A stretch of 64,000 nt of DNA from Gemmatimonadaceae bacterium (GTDB lineage: Bacteria; Gemmatimonadota; Gemmatimonadetes; Gemmatimonadales; Gemmatimonadaceae). Under the pieces are notes generated by a model, which saw only the letters and a list, made by a program, of their open reading frames with translations, made no database searches and was not told where the DNA came from. Location: contig JADKJT010000035.1 of NCBI GenBank assembly GCA_016720905.1, forward strand, positions 32,912 through 96,911. The letters are read 5' to 3'. Position 1 is the first letter of the stretch, and each line of letters opens with the position of its first letter. A program made the position numbers and the translations under genes. Below are positions 36,415-44,362 of this stretch, one piece after another.

Positions 36415-37170
36415 ATGAATCCCACGCTCTGGCAGTCGTACCATTCCGGCAGTGACACCGCCCGCGACCGACTGCTGCAGGAGCACCTTGGACTGGTCCA
36501 CCATGTCGCCCGTCAGGTCTCCCGCACGCTCGCGGTGCGTATCGACTTCGACGAGTTGGTCAGTGCCGGGACCATGGGACTGATGGCCGCACTCGAAAGC
36601 TTCGATGCGACGCGCGGACTGGCGTTCAGCACCTATGCCGCGCCACGCATTCGCGGCGCCATTCTCGACGAATTGCGCAAGCAGGATCACGTGCCGCGCT
36701 CAATTCGCCGCAAGACGCGAGAGATCAGCGCCGCGCGCGAAGTATGGATGCGCGAACACGGCCGAGCGCCGGAAGATCGCGAGTTGGCGGCACAGCTGAA
36801 TGTGGACATGGAGACGTTGTGGCGCTGGCAGGCCGACGTGGAAGGTGCCCACCACATTCCGCTCGACCGGTCACCGGGTGAACGCGAGAACAACACGCCA
36901 TCGCAGGCGGAGATGCTCCCCAGCAGCGAAGAGTCCGAGGTCGAGGAGCAACTCACGCACGCGCAGGAAGTGGTGCATCTCAAGGACGCCATCCTGCGAC
37001 TGAAGGAGCAGGAGCGCATCGTGCTCTCGCTGTACTACTTCGAGGAACTCAAGTTGCACGAGATCGCCAAGGTGCTTGAACTCACCGAGTCGCGCGTGTC
37101 GCAGATTCGCTCGAAGGCGCTCAGCAAGTTGCGCGTGGATCTCAAGCCGTTGCGGGATCGCGTCGCATGA
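36415..37170 (+). CDS. fliA: RNA polymerase sigma factor FliA (sigma-28)
   Basis: The protein is 251 aa from the ATG at 36415, chosen because an AAGGA ribosome site precedes it; a GTG at 36382 would add 11 residues. Region 2 contains VHHVARQVSRTLAVRIDFDE and SAGTMGLMAALESFD. Region 4 holds LYYFEELKLHEIAKVLEL and a helix-turn-helix ending SRVSQIRSKAL. FliA transcribes late flagellar genes, and its expected promoter is seen before flgL. It overlaps the next gene by four bases. No flgM anti-sigma gene is visible nearby. Confidence 0.94.
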   Translation: MNPTLWQSYHSGSDTARDRLLQEHLGLVHHVARQVSRTLAVRIDFDELVSAGTMGLMAALESFDATRGLAFSTYAAPRIRGAILDELRKQDHVPRSIRRKTREISAAREVWMREHGRAPEDRELAAQLNVDMETLWRWQADVEGAHHIPLDRSPGERENNTPSQAEMLPSSEESEVEEQLTHAQEVVHLKDAILRLKEQERIVLSLYYFEELKLHEIAKVLELTESRVSQIRSKALSKLRVDLKPLRDRVA

Positions 37171-37808
37171 GTGCCCGACACACGCTCCCGCGCGGAACTC
37201 GGGTGATCGAGCGCGTGCGCTCGGCAGCCGCCGCTTCGATGCTGATTCGTTCGATGCTGCTGGGAACGCTGGCCATCGGCGTCACGGCGGGTGGCGTGAT
37301 GGCCGGTGCGCTGGTCGTGGCACCCGTGGTGGCCAGAGCCACGCGCCCCGATGCCACCGCCCAGGTAGCTCGCTTGCTTGGCTCTGTCAGTTCGGCCACC
37401 ATGACCGTCGCGCGAATCGCCCTGGAACAGGTGCTGGAGTTCAAATCCGACGTGCGCGCCGCGCTGCCAGTACCGGTCACCCGGTATGCGCCCCCGATTC
37501 TGGCCATCGTGTCCATCATCGGCGCACTGTCCGCGCTGTTCATGCGCCGGACCACGCCCCAGCGAACGCTGGTTCCGGTCACGGGCGACGCCCCTGCCGC
37601 GTCATTCAGCCTGTCCCGTCTGACCCCCCGCAGCTCAGCGCGCGTTGGTGGCAAACGCCACCGCACGCCACGTGCCGTCGAAGCGCTGGCCGCCACAGGA
37701 GCTTCCACAACCGACATCGCCTGGCGCACCGGACTACCCATCGACGCCGTCCAGCTGCTTCTTGCCATTTCGTCCGCCCCTCGGCAACTCCAGCCGCCAA
37801 CGGCATGA
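37167..37808 (+). CDS. Membrane protein with SwrB/DUF2802-like C-terminal motif
   Basis: The protein is 213 aa. A hydrophobic stretch lies near residues 25-58 and another near 108-124, and the middle is less ordered. The last 45 residues read VEALAATGASTTDIAWRTGL followed by DAVQLLLAIS, like the helix-turn-helix-like motif at the C-terminus of SwrB and DUF2802 proteins found beside flagellar and chemotaxis genes. It overlaps fliA by four bases and ends the fliQ-fliA operon. The role is inferred only: a flagellar assembly factor or a membrane regulator of fliA are both possible. Confidence 0.7.
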   Translation: MSARHTLPRGTRVIERVRSAAAASMLIRSMLLGTLAIGVTAGGVMAGALVVAPVVARATRPDATAQVARLLGSVSSATMTVARIALEQVLEFKSDVRAALPVPVTRYAPPILAIVSIIGALSALFMRRTTPQRTLVPVTGDAPAASFSLSRLTPRSSARVGGKRHRTPRAVEALAATGASTTDIAWRTGLPIDAVQLLLAISSAPRQLQPPTA

Positions 37809-37825
37809 TTTTCCCTGTTGGCTCT

Positions 37826-37852
37826 GTCTCCCGTCTCCCGTCTCCCGTCTCC
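37826..37852 (+). repeat. Heptamer tandem repeat GTCTCCC
   Basis: Three full GTCTCCC units and a six-base partial one lie in the gap between the last fliA-operon gene and flgF. The unit length matches the GTACTCG arrays at 25254 and 63385, though the sequence differs. Confidence 0.7.
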
Positions 37853-37901
37853 AGGCTGTAGTTAAAGTATTACCAGTAAACAACTTCCATCAGTTTCTCT
37901 C

Positions 37902-37924
37902 GGTCGGGCCACGGTGGCCCGACC
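37902..37924 (+). terminator. 11-base inverted repeat after the fliA operon
   Basis: GGTCGGGCCAC-G-GTGGCCCGACC has perfect 11-base arms and is followed by GTTGCGTTTT. As RNA it would be a strong intrinsic-terminator-like hairpin. Its right arm is also the -24 box of the sigma-54 promoter at 37915, so termination and initiation signals overlap. Confidence 0.65.
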
Positions 37925-37930
37925 GTTGCG
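37915..37930 (+). promoter_or_regulatory. Sigma-54 promoter of the flgF operon
   Basis: TGGCCCGACCGTTGCG differs from TGGCACG-N4-TTGCW at two positions and is nearly identical to the flgB promoter. GG (37916-37917) and GC (37928-37929) are ten bases apart. The predicted start near 37941 lies about 30 bases before the first flgF ATG. Confidence 0.8.
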
Positions 37931-37971
37931 TTTTGGGCTTGTGAGTTCGTGCACCCTTTTCTGAGCACGCC

Positions 37972-38676
37972 ATGCCCGATCCAGTAAGACAGAACGGAAT
38001 GACCAGCGCCGCCTCCGCCCTCCAGATGCTGGAGCGGCGGCAGCAGGTGCTGTCGAACAATCTCGCCAACGCCTCCACCCGCGGATTCAAGGCGGAAACC
38101 GCCTTCGCCCGCATGATGGGTGACGCGATGGCCACCACCGACACGGCCCTCGACCTCACCCCCGGTACGCTGAACGAGACGCACAACGCGCTCGATCTGG
38201 CAATCGAGGGCGACGGCTTCTTCGTCACGCAGACTCCGGCCGGAGAACGGCTGGTGCGCAATGGAAGCTTTCGCCTGGACGGCGACCGACGCCTGGTCGA
38301 CGCACACGGCAGCCCGGTGCTGGGTGACGACGGTCCGATCACCCTGCCACTCGGCGTTGCCGAAATCGACGAAAGCGGGCTCGTGAAGGTGAACGGCAAG
38401 CCCGTGCAGCGTCTGCGCGTGGAACGCGTGGCCGATGGCACCCAGCTCAAGCATGAAGGCGGAACCCAGTTCGTGCCCGATGCCTCACGGCAGTCCGTTC
38501 CTCCGACACAGCGGCTCGTGCGACAGGGCTTCGTCGAAGAGTCAAACGTGAATCCGATGTCGGCGATGACGGCGATGATTGAAGTCCTGCATCGCTACGG
38601 CGCCGCACAGAAGACGCTGTCCACAATTGACGCGGTTCGCGGCATCGCCGTGACCGATCTTGCCAAGCCCGTCTAA
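37972..38676 (+). CDS. flgF: Flagellar proximal rod protein FlgF
   Basis: The protein is 234 aa with the rod signature AASALQMLERRQQVLSNNLA and a mid-domain AIEGDGFFVTQTPAGERLVR. The C-terminus ends VLHRYGAAQKTLSTIDAVRG. A later ATG at 37999 (MTSAASAL) would fit the usual N-terminus more closely, so the first nine residues are uncertain. FlgF sits between the proximal rod and the FlgG distal rod. It opens the flgF-csrA operon and precedes flgG by 14 bases. Confidence 0.92.
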   Translation: MPDPVRQNGMTSAASALQMLERRQQVLSNNLANASTRGFKAETAFARMMGDAMATTDTALDLTPGTLNETHNALDLAIEGDGFFVTQTPAGERLVRNGSFRLDGDRRLVDAHGSPVLGDDGPITLPLGVAEIDESGLVKVNGKPVQRLRVERVADGTQLKHEGGTQFVPDASRQSVPPTQRLVRQGFVEESNVNPMSAMTAMIEVLHRYGAAQKTLSTIDAVRGIAVTDLAKPV

Positions 38677-38690
38677 CCGGAACGCAATCC

Positions 38691-39479
38691 ATGAATCCAG
38701 CCTTGAGCGCCGCCGCCACCGGCATGATGGCGCAGCAGACACGCACCGAAATCATCTCGAACAACCTGGCCAACGTCAACACGCCGGGCTTCAAGCGCAG
38801 TCGCGCGCACTTCGAAGACCTGCTGTATCAGACCGTGCAGGGACAGCAGATCCTGGGCGATCCCGATGCCACCACGTCACCGGCCATTCAGGTGGGTCGA
38901 GGGACGCGACTCGCCGGCGTCGATCGATTGCACCAACAGGGTCCCATCGAACAGACCGGTCGCAACCTCGACATCGCGGTCGAGGGTGAAGGGTTCTTCC
39001 AGATTCAAATGCCGAATGGCGATACCACCTACTCGCGTGACGGCAGCTTTCAGATTTCCGATCAGGGCCTGTTGGTGACCAGTGGGGGTCAGGCGCTGCA
39101 GCCACCGATTCGCGTTCCCGCGGATTCTGCCGAGCTCACCATCTCGGCCACTGGCATCGTGACGGTGCGTCGCGGTCAGGACATCCAACCCACGGAAATC
39201 GGTCGCATCGAACTGGCGCGGTTTGCGAATCCGTCGGGATTGCTGGCACTCGGGCAGAATCTCTACGCCCCCACGGCGGCGTCGGGACAGCCCGTGGTAG
39301 GCTTTCCCGCCGACGAGGGCCTGGGTCGCCTGCAGCAGGGCAGCCTCGAAGGCAGCAACGTCGAGATTGTGCAGGAGATGGTGGAGATGATCAGCGCCAT
39401 GCGCGCGTACGAGATCAACTCCAAGGCCATCAAGACGGCCGACGAGATGGGTCAGATCGCCAACAACATCACCCGCTGA
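38691..39479 (+). CDS. flgG: Flagellar distal rod protein FlgG
   Basis: The protein is 262 aa, the standard FlgG size. MNPALSAAATGMMAQQTRTE leads to the SNNLANVNTPGFKRSRAHFE motif, and the C-terminal helix ends EINSKAIKTADEMGQIANN. FlgG builds the distal rod through the P- and L-rings. The stop overlaps the flgA start by one base. Confidence 0.96.
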   Translation: MNPALSAAATGMMAQQTRTEIISNNLANVNTPGFKRSRAHFEDLLYQTVQGQQILGDPDATTSPAIQVGRGTRLAGVDRLHQQGPIEQTGRNLDIAVEGEGFFQIQMPNGDTTYSRDGSFQISDQGLLVTSGGQALQPPIRVPADSAELTISATGIVTVRRGQDIQPTEIGRIELARFANPSGLLALGQNLYAPTAASGQPVVGFPADEGLGRLQQGSLEGSNVEIVQEMVEMISAMRAYEINSKAIKTADEMGQIANNITR

Positions 39480-39991
39480 TGTCGGTGCGTGTCATCGTCC
39501 TGGTGGCAGCGTTCGCGCTGGGTCCCGTGTCGCGGCTGTCGGCACAGGGTCCGTCGTTGAACGCTTCACCGCACGCGGTGGCTGGCGACTCGCTCGCGCG
39601 CGGCAGTTCGCGCGTGCGCCTGTCAATTGCCACGCGGCCGCTCCTGCGCGGCGACACGCTTCGATTGGAAGACATCGCGATCGTCGACACCATCATCGTG
39701 TGGCGTTGGTCAACCAGTGCGCCGGACACAACGCGCGCGCAGGCCGGCTGGATTGCCCGTCGTCCGATTGCCGCTGGTGAACTGCTGCGCTTTCCGGCTG
39801 TTGGCGCTCCGCCGGTGGTCACGGTTGGCGCGCGTGTGTCACTGATCTACCAGGATGGCCCGGTGCGCATCCTGTTGACTGGCGTCGCCACGAATACCGC
39901 ACCGCTCGGCGCTCCTGTCGGCGTGCGAATCGATCCGACGCGCCGGCTCGACGGAATTGCCGTCGCGCCCAACACTGTTCGACTCCGCTGA
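39479..39991 (+). CDS. flgA: Flagellar P-ring chaperone FlgA
   Basis: The protein is 170 aa with an N-terminal signal peptide (VRVIVLVAAFALGPVSRLSAQ). It then has the SAF-type region ATRPLLRGDTLRLEDIAIV with GWIARRPIAAGELLRFPAVG, followed by a C-terminal TNTAPLGAPVGVRI beta-domain. FlgA helps FlgI form the P-ring in the periplasm. It is shorter than enterobacterial FlgA (about 220) but keeps the C-terminal core. It begins inside the flgG stop codon region. Confidence 0.85.
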   Translation: MSVRVIVLVAAFALGPVSRLSAQGPSLNASPHAVAGDSLARGSSRVRLSIATRPLLRGDTLRLEDIAIVDTIIVWRWSTSAPDTTRAQAGWIARRPIAAGELLRFPAVGAPPVVTVGARVSLIYQDGPVRILLTGVATNTAPLGAPVGVRIDPTRRLDGIAVAPNTVRLR

Positions 39992-40002
39992 GACCGACCG
40001 CC

Positions 40003-40680
40003 ATGCCTCGCGTCGCATTCACATATTGTCCCGTACGCGCCGTCGCCGCGTCCTTGTTGCTGAGCGCCCCGCTCCTCGCGCAAACGCCGCCGGTGACACC
40101 GCCGGCCGCTGGTGCGGCCACGCAGGCCGCGGCCGCCACGACCGCCTCCACCGCGACCGCCTCCACCGCGACCGCGCGTCCCGTTCGGGAATCGTGGACC
40201 TCCGACCGGCGCAACTTCGCGGTCGGTGATCTCATCACCGTGCTGATCGACGATTACACGATCGCCACGGCGCTCAAGGAGAACACGGCCACCGATACCC
40301 GCACCCGCGGGCTTTCGGCCAGCGCACGACTGCCCACCTCCAGCAAGAATGTGGGTCTCGACACCCGCAACAGTGCCGACCAGCAACAGCGTGGGTCGTC
40401 GCGCCGCGAGAATCGCTTTCAGAACGAGTTGAGCGTGCGCATCGTGGCCATCGGGCCGAACGGGTTGCTGCAGCTCAAGGGCACCAAGAACATCAACGTC
40501 GACAAGTCCGGTCAGGACATCGTGTTTACCGGATTTGCGCGGCCCCAGGACATCTCGATCACCAACATGGTGGAATCCAATCGCGTGGCCGATGCGCAAC
40601 TGGGCTACCTCTCACCCGGCCCGTTGGGCAAACCCAAACAAGGCATGATCAGCAAGGTGCTGGGAGCATTCTGGCCATGA
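40003..40680 (+). CDS. flgH: Flagellar L-ring protein FlgH (no lipobox)
   Basis: The protein is 225 aa with the FlgH core DRRNFAVGDLITVLIDDYTIA and LSVRIVAIGPNGLLQLKGTKN, ending in the NRVADAQLGYLS and GMISKVLGAFWP segments. FlgH forms the L-ring in the outer membrane. FlgH is usually a lipoprotein, but the leader AVAASLLLSAPLLAQTPP has no cysteine at the cleavage site; the only nearby Cys (residue 9) lies before the hydrophobic core. It would thus be cleaved by signal peptidase I. It overlaps flgI by four bases. Confidence 0.92.
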   Translation: MPRVAFTYCPVRAVAASLLLSAPLLAQTPPVTPPAAGAATQAAAATTASTATASTATARPVRESWTSDRRNFAVGDLITVLIDDYTIATALKENTATDTRTRGLSASARLPTSSKNVGLDTRNSADQQQRGSSRRENRFQNELSVRIVAIGPNGLLQLKGTKNINVDKSGQDIVFTGFARPQDISITNMVESNRVADAQLGYLSPGPLGKPKQGMISKVLGAFWP

Positions 40681-41750
40681 TCGATACCACGATTCGAATC
40701 AAAGGCGTACGCCTCGCGCGTCTCGCCGTATTGACGGCGGGATTGCTGTTGCTGCCGGTGCTGGCGCATGCACAGGGCGACGTGAAGATCCGCGATCTCA
40801 CCTCTCCGGAAGGTGCGCTGCCAGTGCGCCTGGTTGGCTACGGGCTGGTCATCGGACTTGACGGCACGGGTGATCGCGCGATTGGCGGCCAAACGGCCGG
40901 CCAGACCGTTCAGGGCGTCATCAACGTGCTTCGCCGTTTCAATATTGAAGTGCCGGCCGAGTTGATCCGCATGCGCAATGTCGCGGCGGTGTTGGTGACG
41001 GCGGAGGTATCACCGTATCTGCGTTCGAGTGGCCGATTCGAAGTGCACGTCTCGTCGATGGGCGACGCCCGCTCGCTCAAGGGCGGCGTGCTGTATATGA
41101 CGCCGCTGGTGGCCGATCCGAATGGTCCGCCGCTGGCCACCGCGCAGGGAACCGTCCTGCTCAGCGAAGGGGGTTCCACCACACGATATGCCACCACCAT
41201 CGAAACCTCGGCACGCATCCCCACCGGCGGCGTGTTGGAAGCCGACTTGCCACGACCGACGATTGCCGCGACCTCGCGCTTGCTGCTGCGCGAGCCCGAT
41301 CTGGGCACTGCCACACGAATCGCCACCGCCATCAACGGCGCATTTGGCGAGAAGACCGCCGTCGTGGAAGACGAAGGGTCCGTGCAGGTGACATTGGCCG
41401 ACAGCATGGTGAAGGCCACCGCCTACACGCGCATTCGTGAACTCAGTGTCCGTCCCGAGCGCGCGCCGCGCCTGGTGATTGATGCCAAGGACGGCACCGT
41501 GGTTGCCGGTGGCGACATGATGATCGGTGTCGCGACGGTGAGTCACGGTGCCATCACTTTGGTGCTTGGGGCCGATGTGGCGGCCGATACCAGCGCCATT
41601 CCGGGCAGTGTCCGTCTGCCGGCCAACATCTCCGTCCAGCGCGTCGCGGCCGCTCTGCATGCGGTCCGCACGCCGCCGTCCGAAATCGCGGCGATCTTTG
41701 CCGCGCTGCGGGAAGTCGGTGCACTCACAGCCGAGGTGATCGTCCGATGA
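40677..41750 (+). CDS. flgI: Flagellar P-ring protein FlgI
   Basis: The protein is 357 aa, the normal FlgI length. A signal peptide (LARLAVLTAGLLLLPVLAHAQ) is followed by VKIRDLTSPEGALPVRLVGY and GLVIGLDGTGDR, the family start, and the C-terminal ISVQRVAAALHAVRTPPSEI. FlgI polymerises around the rod in the peptidoglycan layer with the help of FlgA. It overlaps both flgH and flgJ. Confidence 0.96.
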   Translation: MIDTTIRIKGVRLARLAVLTAGLLLLPVLAHAQGDVKIRDLTSPEGALPVRLVGYGLVIGLDGTGDRAIGGQTAGQTVQGVINVLRRFNIEVPAELIRMRNVAAVLVTAEVSPYLRSSGRFEVHVSSMGDARSLKGGVLYMTPLVADPNGPPLATAQGTVLLSEGGSTTRYATTIETSARIPTGGVLEADLPRPTIAATSRLLLREPDLGTATRIATAINGAFGEKTAVVEDEGSVQVTLADSMVKATAYTRIRELSVRPERAPRLVIDAKDGTVVAGGDMMIGVATVSHGAITLVLGADVAADTSAIPGSVRLPANISVQRVAAALHAVRTPPSEIAAIFAALREVGALTAEVIVR

Positions 41751-42094
41751 TCGATCCCATCGGTCTCGCGGCGACGACGCCGAAGGCGACCGACAGCCGC
41801 GATACGAAGCTCCGCAAGGCCGCCCAGCAATTGGAGGGCGTCTTCGTCCAACAGCTGTACAAGTCCATGCGCGACACCGTTCCGCAGCAGGAAGGAATCG
41901 TTTCAGGCGGGGCCGGTGAGGACATTTTCACCGGACTACTGGATCAGCACCTTGCTGCCGAAACTCCCAAGCATTGGGACACCGGACTCTCCGACGCGCT
42001 GTATCGACAGTTGCGCCGAGGAATGCCCGTGGATTCCGCTGCCGCAGCGTCTGCTGCGGCGCCTGCGCCGAACTCCGTCACTTCCGCACTCTGA
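41747..42094 (+). CDS. flgJ: FlgJ rod-binding domain protein (no muramidase)
   Basis: The protein is 115 aa with only the rod-binding domain: KLRKAAQQLEGVFVQQLYKS and GAGEDIFTGLLDQHLAAE. Enterobacterial FlgJ has a C-terminal glucosaminidase/muramidase domain of about 150 residues, absent here, so the flagellar peptidoglycan hydrolase must come from elsewhere. The M15 domain inside FliK is a candidate. It overlaps flgI by four bases and flgN by one. Confidence 0.9.
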   Translation: MIDPIGLAATTPKATDSRDTKLRKAAQQLEGVFVQQLYKSMRDTVPQQEGIVSGGAGEDIFTGLLDQHLAAETPKHWDTGLSDALYRQLRRGMPVDSAAAASAAAPAPNSVTSAL

Positions 42095-42636
42095 TGTCGC
42101 CCACCCTGCTCACACCGGAAGCCGCGCCGCACTTCGGACCGTCCACCGCGGTCTTGCTGGAGGCGTTGCATGATGCGCTGATCAGCGAGCGTCGGTTGCT
42201 CGACGAACTGATTGCGCAGATGCGCCGCCAGCGTGCCGCCGTCGGCACCGACGACATTCAAGGCGTTGACGACAGCACCTTCGCCACGCACCGCGTCCTG
42301 GCCACGTTGGGTCAGGCCCGGCAGCGCCGTCGCCAACTCAACGTGTTGCTGGGCGGCAGTGAAGACTGCAAGCTGCGCGATCTCGAGGAGCAACTGGGCG
42401 ATCAATTTGATGCGCGCATTCGTGACGCCCGTCAGCGCCTGCAACAGGCGGCCGATGTATTGACCCGGGAAGTGGGTATGAATCGCAAGCTGCTGCGCGA
42501 AGCGTTGTCATCCAACGGCCAGCACGTACGGACGCTCGCCGGTGGCCCGGCCACGTCGTCCACCTACGCGCTGGAGGGCACCGTCCCGGTGGCCACTGGC
42601 GCGCCGCGCGGCATTCTCGTCAACCGGACCGTCTGA
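42094..42636 (+). CDS. flgN: Flagellar chaperone FlgN
   Basis: The protein is 180 aa from the ATG that shares a base with the flgJ stop. It is mostly helical (LLEALHDALISERRLLDELI and LGQARQRRRQLNVLLGG), as in FlgN, the cytoplasmic chaperone for the hook-filament junction proteins FlgK and FlgL. The placement directly before flgK supports this. Sequence similarity is weak in this family, so the call leans on position and helix pattern. Confidence 0.8.
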   Translation: MSPTLLTPEAAPHFGPSTAVLLEALHDALISERRLLDELIAQMRRQRAAVGTDDIQGVDDSTFATHRVLATLGQARQRRRQLNVLLGGSEDCKLRDLEEQLGDQFDARIRDARQRLQQAADVLTREVGMNRKLLREALSSNGQHVRTLAGGPATSSTYALEGTVPVATGAPRGILVNRTV

Positions 42637-42638
42637 CC

Positions 42639-44087
42639 ATGAGCTTCGGGCTGTTCGGCATCGCGCGCAGTGCGCTTCTCACGCATCAGACGGCGCTCCA
42701 GACGATTTCGCAGAACATTGCAAACGCGGAGACGCCGGGATACTCGCGTCAGGAAGCCGTGCTCGCGGCCAACACCCCGGTGCGCCTGCCGAATGGGACG
42801 GTCGGCACCGGCGTGCATGTCGACACGATCATTCGCAAGCGCGACATCATGCTGGACGACACCTATCGTGCGGCGGCAGGACAGTCGGGCGAAGCGGAAC
42901 TGCGTGGCAGCCTGTTGGGCCAGATGGAAGGGATCTTTGGCGAGCCCAGCGACGCCGGCATGTCGAATGCGCTCGATCAGTTCTGGGGTTCGTGGAGCGA
43001 CCTGGCCTCATCGCCCAGCAGCAGCGCCGCGCGCGCGGTGGTGCAACAGCGCGGTCGGCAGGTGGCGCAACTGTTCAACAGTTACGACGCCCAGTTGACG
43101 CAGCAGCGCTCGTCGTCGATGGAACGCCTGTCGGGCACCATCGCCGAGATCAACGCGTACGCCAAGCAGGTGGCCGACCTCAATGGTCGCATCATGTCGG
43201 CGGAAAGCGGCGGCAACAGCGCGAACGACCTGCGCGATCAGCGGGACCTCGCGGTCGACCGCCTGTCGAAGATTGCCGGCGCGCGCGTCATCAATCAGGC
43301 GAACGGCAACACCACGGTGTTGCTGGGCAATTCCACGCTGGTCGACGGCAACACGGCGCGCGTGGTATCGATGCAGCTCGATGTCCCGGTGCCGCCGCCG
43401 GCCGTCACCCCCGCGGACATTCCGGTCAAGCTGCGCCTGGGTGACTCGCCCGACCGGATGCTTGCGCCGGGCGGTGAGCTCCGGGCGCTGGTCGACAATG
43501 TGAACACGGACATTCCGGGAATGCGCGGGCGTCTTGATGCGATGGCCGCATCGCTCGCCACCGCAGTGAATGCCGCGCACACCACGGGATTCGTATTCAA
43601 CGGCACGACAATTCCCGGCACGGCAGCCGGCAACTTCTTCGATGCGGGAACGGTCACCAATCCGGTGCGCGCGAGTACGCTCACGCTTGACGCCACCATC
43701 GCGACCGACGCCTCACAGATTGCGGCCAGCGGTGATGTCAACGCGCCCACGGACAACACGGCGGCGCTCACCCTGAGCGCGCTGCGCACCACCGGCGGCA
43801 CGGTCAGCTACACCAATCCCGGTGGCGTGGTCGAAACCGGCAGCTTTCTGGGCTTCTTCCGCAGCACGGTGACGTCGCTTGGCATCAACGTGAAGGCGGC
43901 AGTCGACGATGCCACTGTCTATCGCACGCTCGCCGAGCAGGGTGACGCCCGTCGGCAATCGGTGAGCGGCGTGAGCACCGACGAAGAACTCGTCAACATG
44001 ATGCGTGTTCAGCAATCGTACACGGCCGCCACGAAACTCATCAAGACGGCCGATGAGATGCTGCAAACCCTGCTTTCGCTGATCTGA
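42639..44087 (+). CDS. flgK: Flagellar hook-filament junction protein FlgK
   Basis: The protein is 482 aa. It begins MSFGLFGIARSALLTHQTAL and TISQNIANAETPGYSRQEAV, the hook-axial helix, and ends SYTAATKLIKTADEMLQTLL. Residues in between form the exposed HAP1 domains. FlgK caps the hook before FlgL. It is 2 bases after flgN and followed by csrA after 6 bases, so the junction proteins FlgK and FlgL are encoded 31 kb apart in this locus. Confidence 0.95.
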   Translation: MSFGLFGIARSALLTHQTALQTISQNIANAETPGYSRQEAVLAANTPVRLPNGTVGTGVHVDTIIRKRDIMLDDTYRAAAGQSGEAELRGSLLGQMEGIFGEPSDAGMSNALDQFWGSWSDLASSPSSSAARAVVQQRGRQVAQLFNSYDAQLTQQRSSSMERLSGTIAEINAYAKQVADLNGRIMSAESGGNSANDLRDQRDLAVDRLSKIAGARVINQANGNTTVLLGNSTLVDGNTARVVSMQLDVPVPPPAVTPADIPVKLRLGDSPDRMLAPGGELRALVDNVNTDIPGMRGRLDAMAASLATAVNAAHTTGFVFNGTTIPGTAAGNFFDAGTVTNPVRASTLTLDATIATDASQIAASGDVNAPTDNTAALTLSALRTTGGTVSYTNPGGVVETGSFLGFFRSTVTSLGINVKAAVDDATVYRTLAEQGDARRQSVSGVSTDEELVNMMRVQQSYTAATKLIKTADEMLQTLLSLI

Positions 44088-44093
44088 TCCACG

Positions 44094-44354
44094 ATGCTGA
44101 TACTTGGACGTCGCGAAGGCGACTCGATTCTTATTGAAGGCGGGATTCGCATTGTCGTCGTCTCGTGCGACCGCGGTGGTGTGCGGATCGGCATCGAGGC
44201 GCCGGCGGATGTCAAAATCCTGCGTGGTGAGATCGCCGACAAAGTGGCGCTGGAAAACCAGCGTGCCACCACGGTGCCGTCCGCCTCGCCCCTGTTGGCG
44301 TCGCTCAGGGCAGCGCCATCGGCGCCTACGGTTGTTCCGGTCGTGGACGCGTGA
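44094..44354 (+). CDS. csrA: Translational regulator CsrA
   Basis: The protein is 86 aa, with the CsrA core MLILGRREGDSILIEGGIRI and GVRIGIEAPADVKILRGEI. CsrA binds GGA motifs in mRNA leaders, typically repressing flagellin translation, and is antagonised by FliW (encoded at 9662). The C-terminus is about 15-25 residues longer than typical (61-70 aa), with a Ser/Pro/Thr tail after VALENQ. It is the last gene of the flgF operon. Confidence 0.95.
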   Translation: MLILGRREGDSILIEGGIRIVVVSCDRGGVRIGIEAPADVKILRGEIADKVALENQRATTVPSASPLLASLRAAPSAPTVVPVVDA

Positions 44355-44362
44355 ACTGCCGT

